Shown: in pieces, positions 24,999-26,447 of the stretch | How positions within the stretch are numbered: position 1 is the stretch's first letter | Layout: each line of letters opens with the position of its first letter | Assembly (NCBI GenBank): GCA_035542775.1 | Contig: DATKKX010000318.1 | Coordinates: forward strand, 1 to 26,447 | DNA: 26,447 nucleotides | Source: DATKKX01 sp035542775 | GTDB taxonomy: Bacteria; Planctomycetota; Phycisphaerae; UBA1845; UTPLA1 | Direction: 5' to 3' | Made by a program: the position numbers and the translations under genes | Notes under the pieces: generated by a model | Database searches by the model: none | The model's input: only the letters and a program-made list of their open reading frames with translations | What the model was told of the DNA's origin: nothing

Positions 24999-26138
24999 AT
25001 GAACCGACCAGGACATGGATGTTGGATGGCCCTGCTTCTCGCGGCTGCCGCTCTGGCAAGTGCGGCCTTGCCGGCCGTGGCCGGCGAGATCCGCATTTGG
25101 CCCAGCGCGATGGTGTCCGGCGATGCCGTCAAGCTGGCCGACCTGGCTGATCTGCGAGGATTCGATCCTTCCGTCAGTGAGCGGCTTGGGCAGATCGTCG
25201 TTCAGGCGGCGCCGGCGCCGGGCGGTGAAATCCTGGTCAGGCTGAGCGACGTCCGCGGCGCTCTGGCCGAAGCCAATGCCGACCTGGGATCGATTCAGAT
25301 ACTCGGTTCGAGCCGGTGCAAAGTCAGCAAACCGCGCCCGCCGGCGGAGCCGAAACCGACTGCCACGGAACGGCCGTCGGCCAAACCCAATCTCAAGCCG
25401 CACTCTGAGCCTCAAGGCCGAGTGGGTGAGCGTCGGGTAAAGGAGCCACCGGCCCCCAAGGAGCAGAACCCGCCGGCTCAACCCGGCACGCTCGAATCAG
25501 TCCTCCGGCAGTACGTCTCCTCTCGGGTCCCCGAGCGTGACGCCAAGCTCGAAATCCGCTTCAGCCCTGCCAACCGCGAGGACCTCCAATTGCGCGAGCA
25601 AGACTATCGCTTCGACATTCGCCCGAAGGATGACCGGCCCATCGGTCTGCTCAGCTATGAGGTGGACCTGGTGCGGGATGGCCAGGTTGAGCGGACGGCC
25701 CCGATCGTCGCCGAGGTCTGGTTGGTCAAGGATGTGGTCGTGGCCCGGCGGGCCATCAACCGCGGCGCTGTCATCGAAGGCCGCGAGCTCAGGCTGGAAC
25801 AGCGTCGCTTCTCCGACGTGCAGTCGATCGGCGTTACCGATCTGGCCGCGGCCGTCGGGCAGCAAAGCCAGCAGTTCGTCAGGCCCGGCGAGATGTTGTC
25901 CCCCAATGGGCTGCAGGCCAAGGCCATGATCGGGCGCGGCGACCATGTGACCATCTGGAGTCGCCAGGGAGGACTGGTCATCAAGACGACCGGCACGGCC
26001 CAGCAGGCCGGCGCTCTGGGAGAGGTCATCGAAGTCCGCAGGGACGGAACCAAACGCAAGGAAGATCTGATCGATGCCGAGATCACGGGTCCCGGCACGG
26101 TGGCTCTGAGCGACGCGCGACAGGTGGCGCAGCGCTGA
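24999..26138 (+). CDS. flgA: Flagellar P-ring assembly protein FlgA with a long linker
   Basis: FlgA is a periplasmic chaperone for assembly of the P ring (FlgI). The 379-residue protein has a signal peptide (about 1-28, ending AVA-GE) and an N-terminal domain with AMVSGDAVKLADLADLRG. A charged, Pro-rich linker follows (about 109-163). The C-terminal SAF/ChapFlgA part has VVARRAINRGAVIEGRELRL (about 247-266), VRPGEMLSPNGL, AMIGRGDHVTI and the final GEVIEVR segment. It is clearly longer than E. coli FlgA (219 residues). The extra length lies largely in the linker. ATG 24999 has GGAG 8 bases upstream; the ATG at 24963 would add 12 basic residues before the signal peptide. It starts 46 bases after flgG and ends 16 bases before flgH, so these are co-transcribed. 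Confidence 0.92.
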   Translation: MNRPGHGCWMALLLAAAALASAALPAVAGEIRIWPSAMVSGDAVKLADLADLRGFDPSVSERLGQIVVQAAPAPGGEILVRLSDVRGALAEANADLGSIQILGSSRCKVSKPRPPAEPKPTATERPSAKPNLKPHSEPQGRVGERRVKEPPAPKEQNPPAQPGTLESVLRQYVSSRVPERDAKLEIRFSPANREDLQLREQDYRFDIRPKDDRPIGLLSYEVDLVRDGQVERTAPIVAEVWLVKDVVVARRAINRGAVIEGRELRLEQRRFSDVQSIGVTDLAAAVGQQSQQFVRPGEMLSPNGLQAKAMIGRGDHVTIWSRQGGLVIKTTGTAQQAGALGEVIEVRRDGTKRKEDLIDAEITGPGTVALSDARQVAQR

Positions 26139-26154
26139 GGACGAGGTTGAAGGC

Positions 26155-26447
26155 ATGCGAGCGGTCCTGATATTGGCGACTCTGAGTCTTGCTCCCGCAA
26201 GCTGGGTGCTCGGGCAAAGCTCATCCCTGTTCCTGCAGGACCAGGCCCATAGAGTGGCGGCCGCCGCCGCCTCCACAAAGCCGGCGGCCAACGGGGCCGT
26301 GCGGGCCGATGCGGGGGCCGCCACCCCCAACGGCACGCATCACAACTCGAGTCTGGCCAGGGCTTCGCTGACCGCAATCACTCCGGCCGAGCCGCGGCTG
26401 ATCAAGGTCAACGATCTGATCGGTGTGATCGTGCGTTATCGCTTGCG
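26155..26447 (+). CDS. flgH: Flagellar L-ring protein FlgH, N-terminal part
   Basis: FlgH forms the L ring in the outer membrane around the rod. The window holds the first 97 residues, and the gene runs off the edge. It starts with a signal peptide (MRAVLILATLSLAPASWVLG) and then QSSSLFLQDQAHRV, matching the SL(F/W) start of mature FlgH. After an Ala-rich variable stretch comes IKVNDLIGVIVRYRL, the beginning of the family's conserved domain (normally V-x-D-I-x-x-V-x-V). GAGG lies 8 bases before the ATG. No lipobox cysteine is present, although classical FlgH is a lipoprotein. The operon position after flgA supports the call. FlgI would be expected next. Confidence 0.85.
   Translation, partial: MRAVLILATLSLAPASWVLGQSSSLFLQDQAHRVAAAAASTKPAANGAVRADAGAATPNGTHHNSSLARASLTAITPAEPRLIKVNDLIGVIVRYRL

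Overview
The window is GC-rich, densely coded bacterial DNA with no rRNA, tRNA, CRISPR array or intact mobile element that I can see. The best guess is a diderm, flagellated bacterium of the Planctomycetota (Phycisphaerae-like). That placement is an inference from the FloA/NfeD cluster, the many small lipoproteins, the genes with no familiar relatives and the GC-rich hairpins. The firmer evidence for an outer membrane is the L-ring (FlgH) and P-ring assembly (FlgA) genes and several lipoprotein signal peptides.

Layout. (1) 1-4460, minus strand: a membrane-microdomain cluster transcribed right to left. It holds a ClpP-class protease/NfeD fusion, a short NfeD, the flotillin-like FloA, and an unrecognised single-helix proline-rich protein cut by the window edge. 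GC-rich hairpins separate the two nfeD genes. (2) 4568-4951, minus: a lone degenerate receiver domain. (3) 5359-8320, plus: a class I aminotransferase followed by ATP-dependent PEP carboxykinase, a plausible amino acid to oxaloacetate to PEP unit. A repeat lies between them and two strong hairpins follow. (4) 8507-11036, plus: a metallophosphoesterase and a membrane-anchored SGNH-type esterase. (5) 11076-13712, minus: ClpB, convergent with the SGNH gene. (6) 13922-21348, plus: mostly envelope and secreted proteins. These are a signal-peptide/one-helix protein, a two-domain M16 peptidase, a cysteine-containing lipoprotein, a cold-shock-like small protein, a PhnD-type solute-binding lipoprotein and another lipoprotein. 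Several have recognisable promoters, hairpins or terminators. (7) About 21349-23286: a gene-poor, island-like stretch with short repeats, the N-terminal stub of a DNA methyltransferase and small minus-strand orphan genes. It looks like the remains of an inserted element. (8) 23287-26447, plus: a flagellar operon flgF-flgG-flgA-flgH, cut by the window end.

How the genes fit together: most of the window serves the cell envelope (FloA/NfeD membrane domains, lipoproteins, M16 protease, flagellar rod and rings), with a small gluconeogenic unit and a stress chaperone in between. I see no convincing new multi-gene defence or biosynthetic system. The most unusual items are the four-gene FloA cluster with its unknown membrane partner, the operator-like repeats over the PhnD-type gene promoter, the receiver domain that has lost its phosphorylation site, the tandem hairpins, the eroded island, and the odd FlgA and FlgH proteins.
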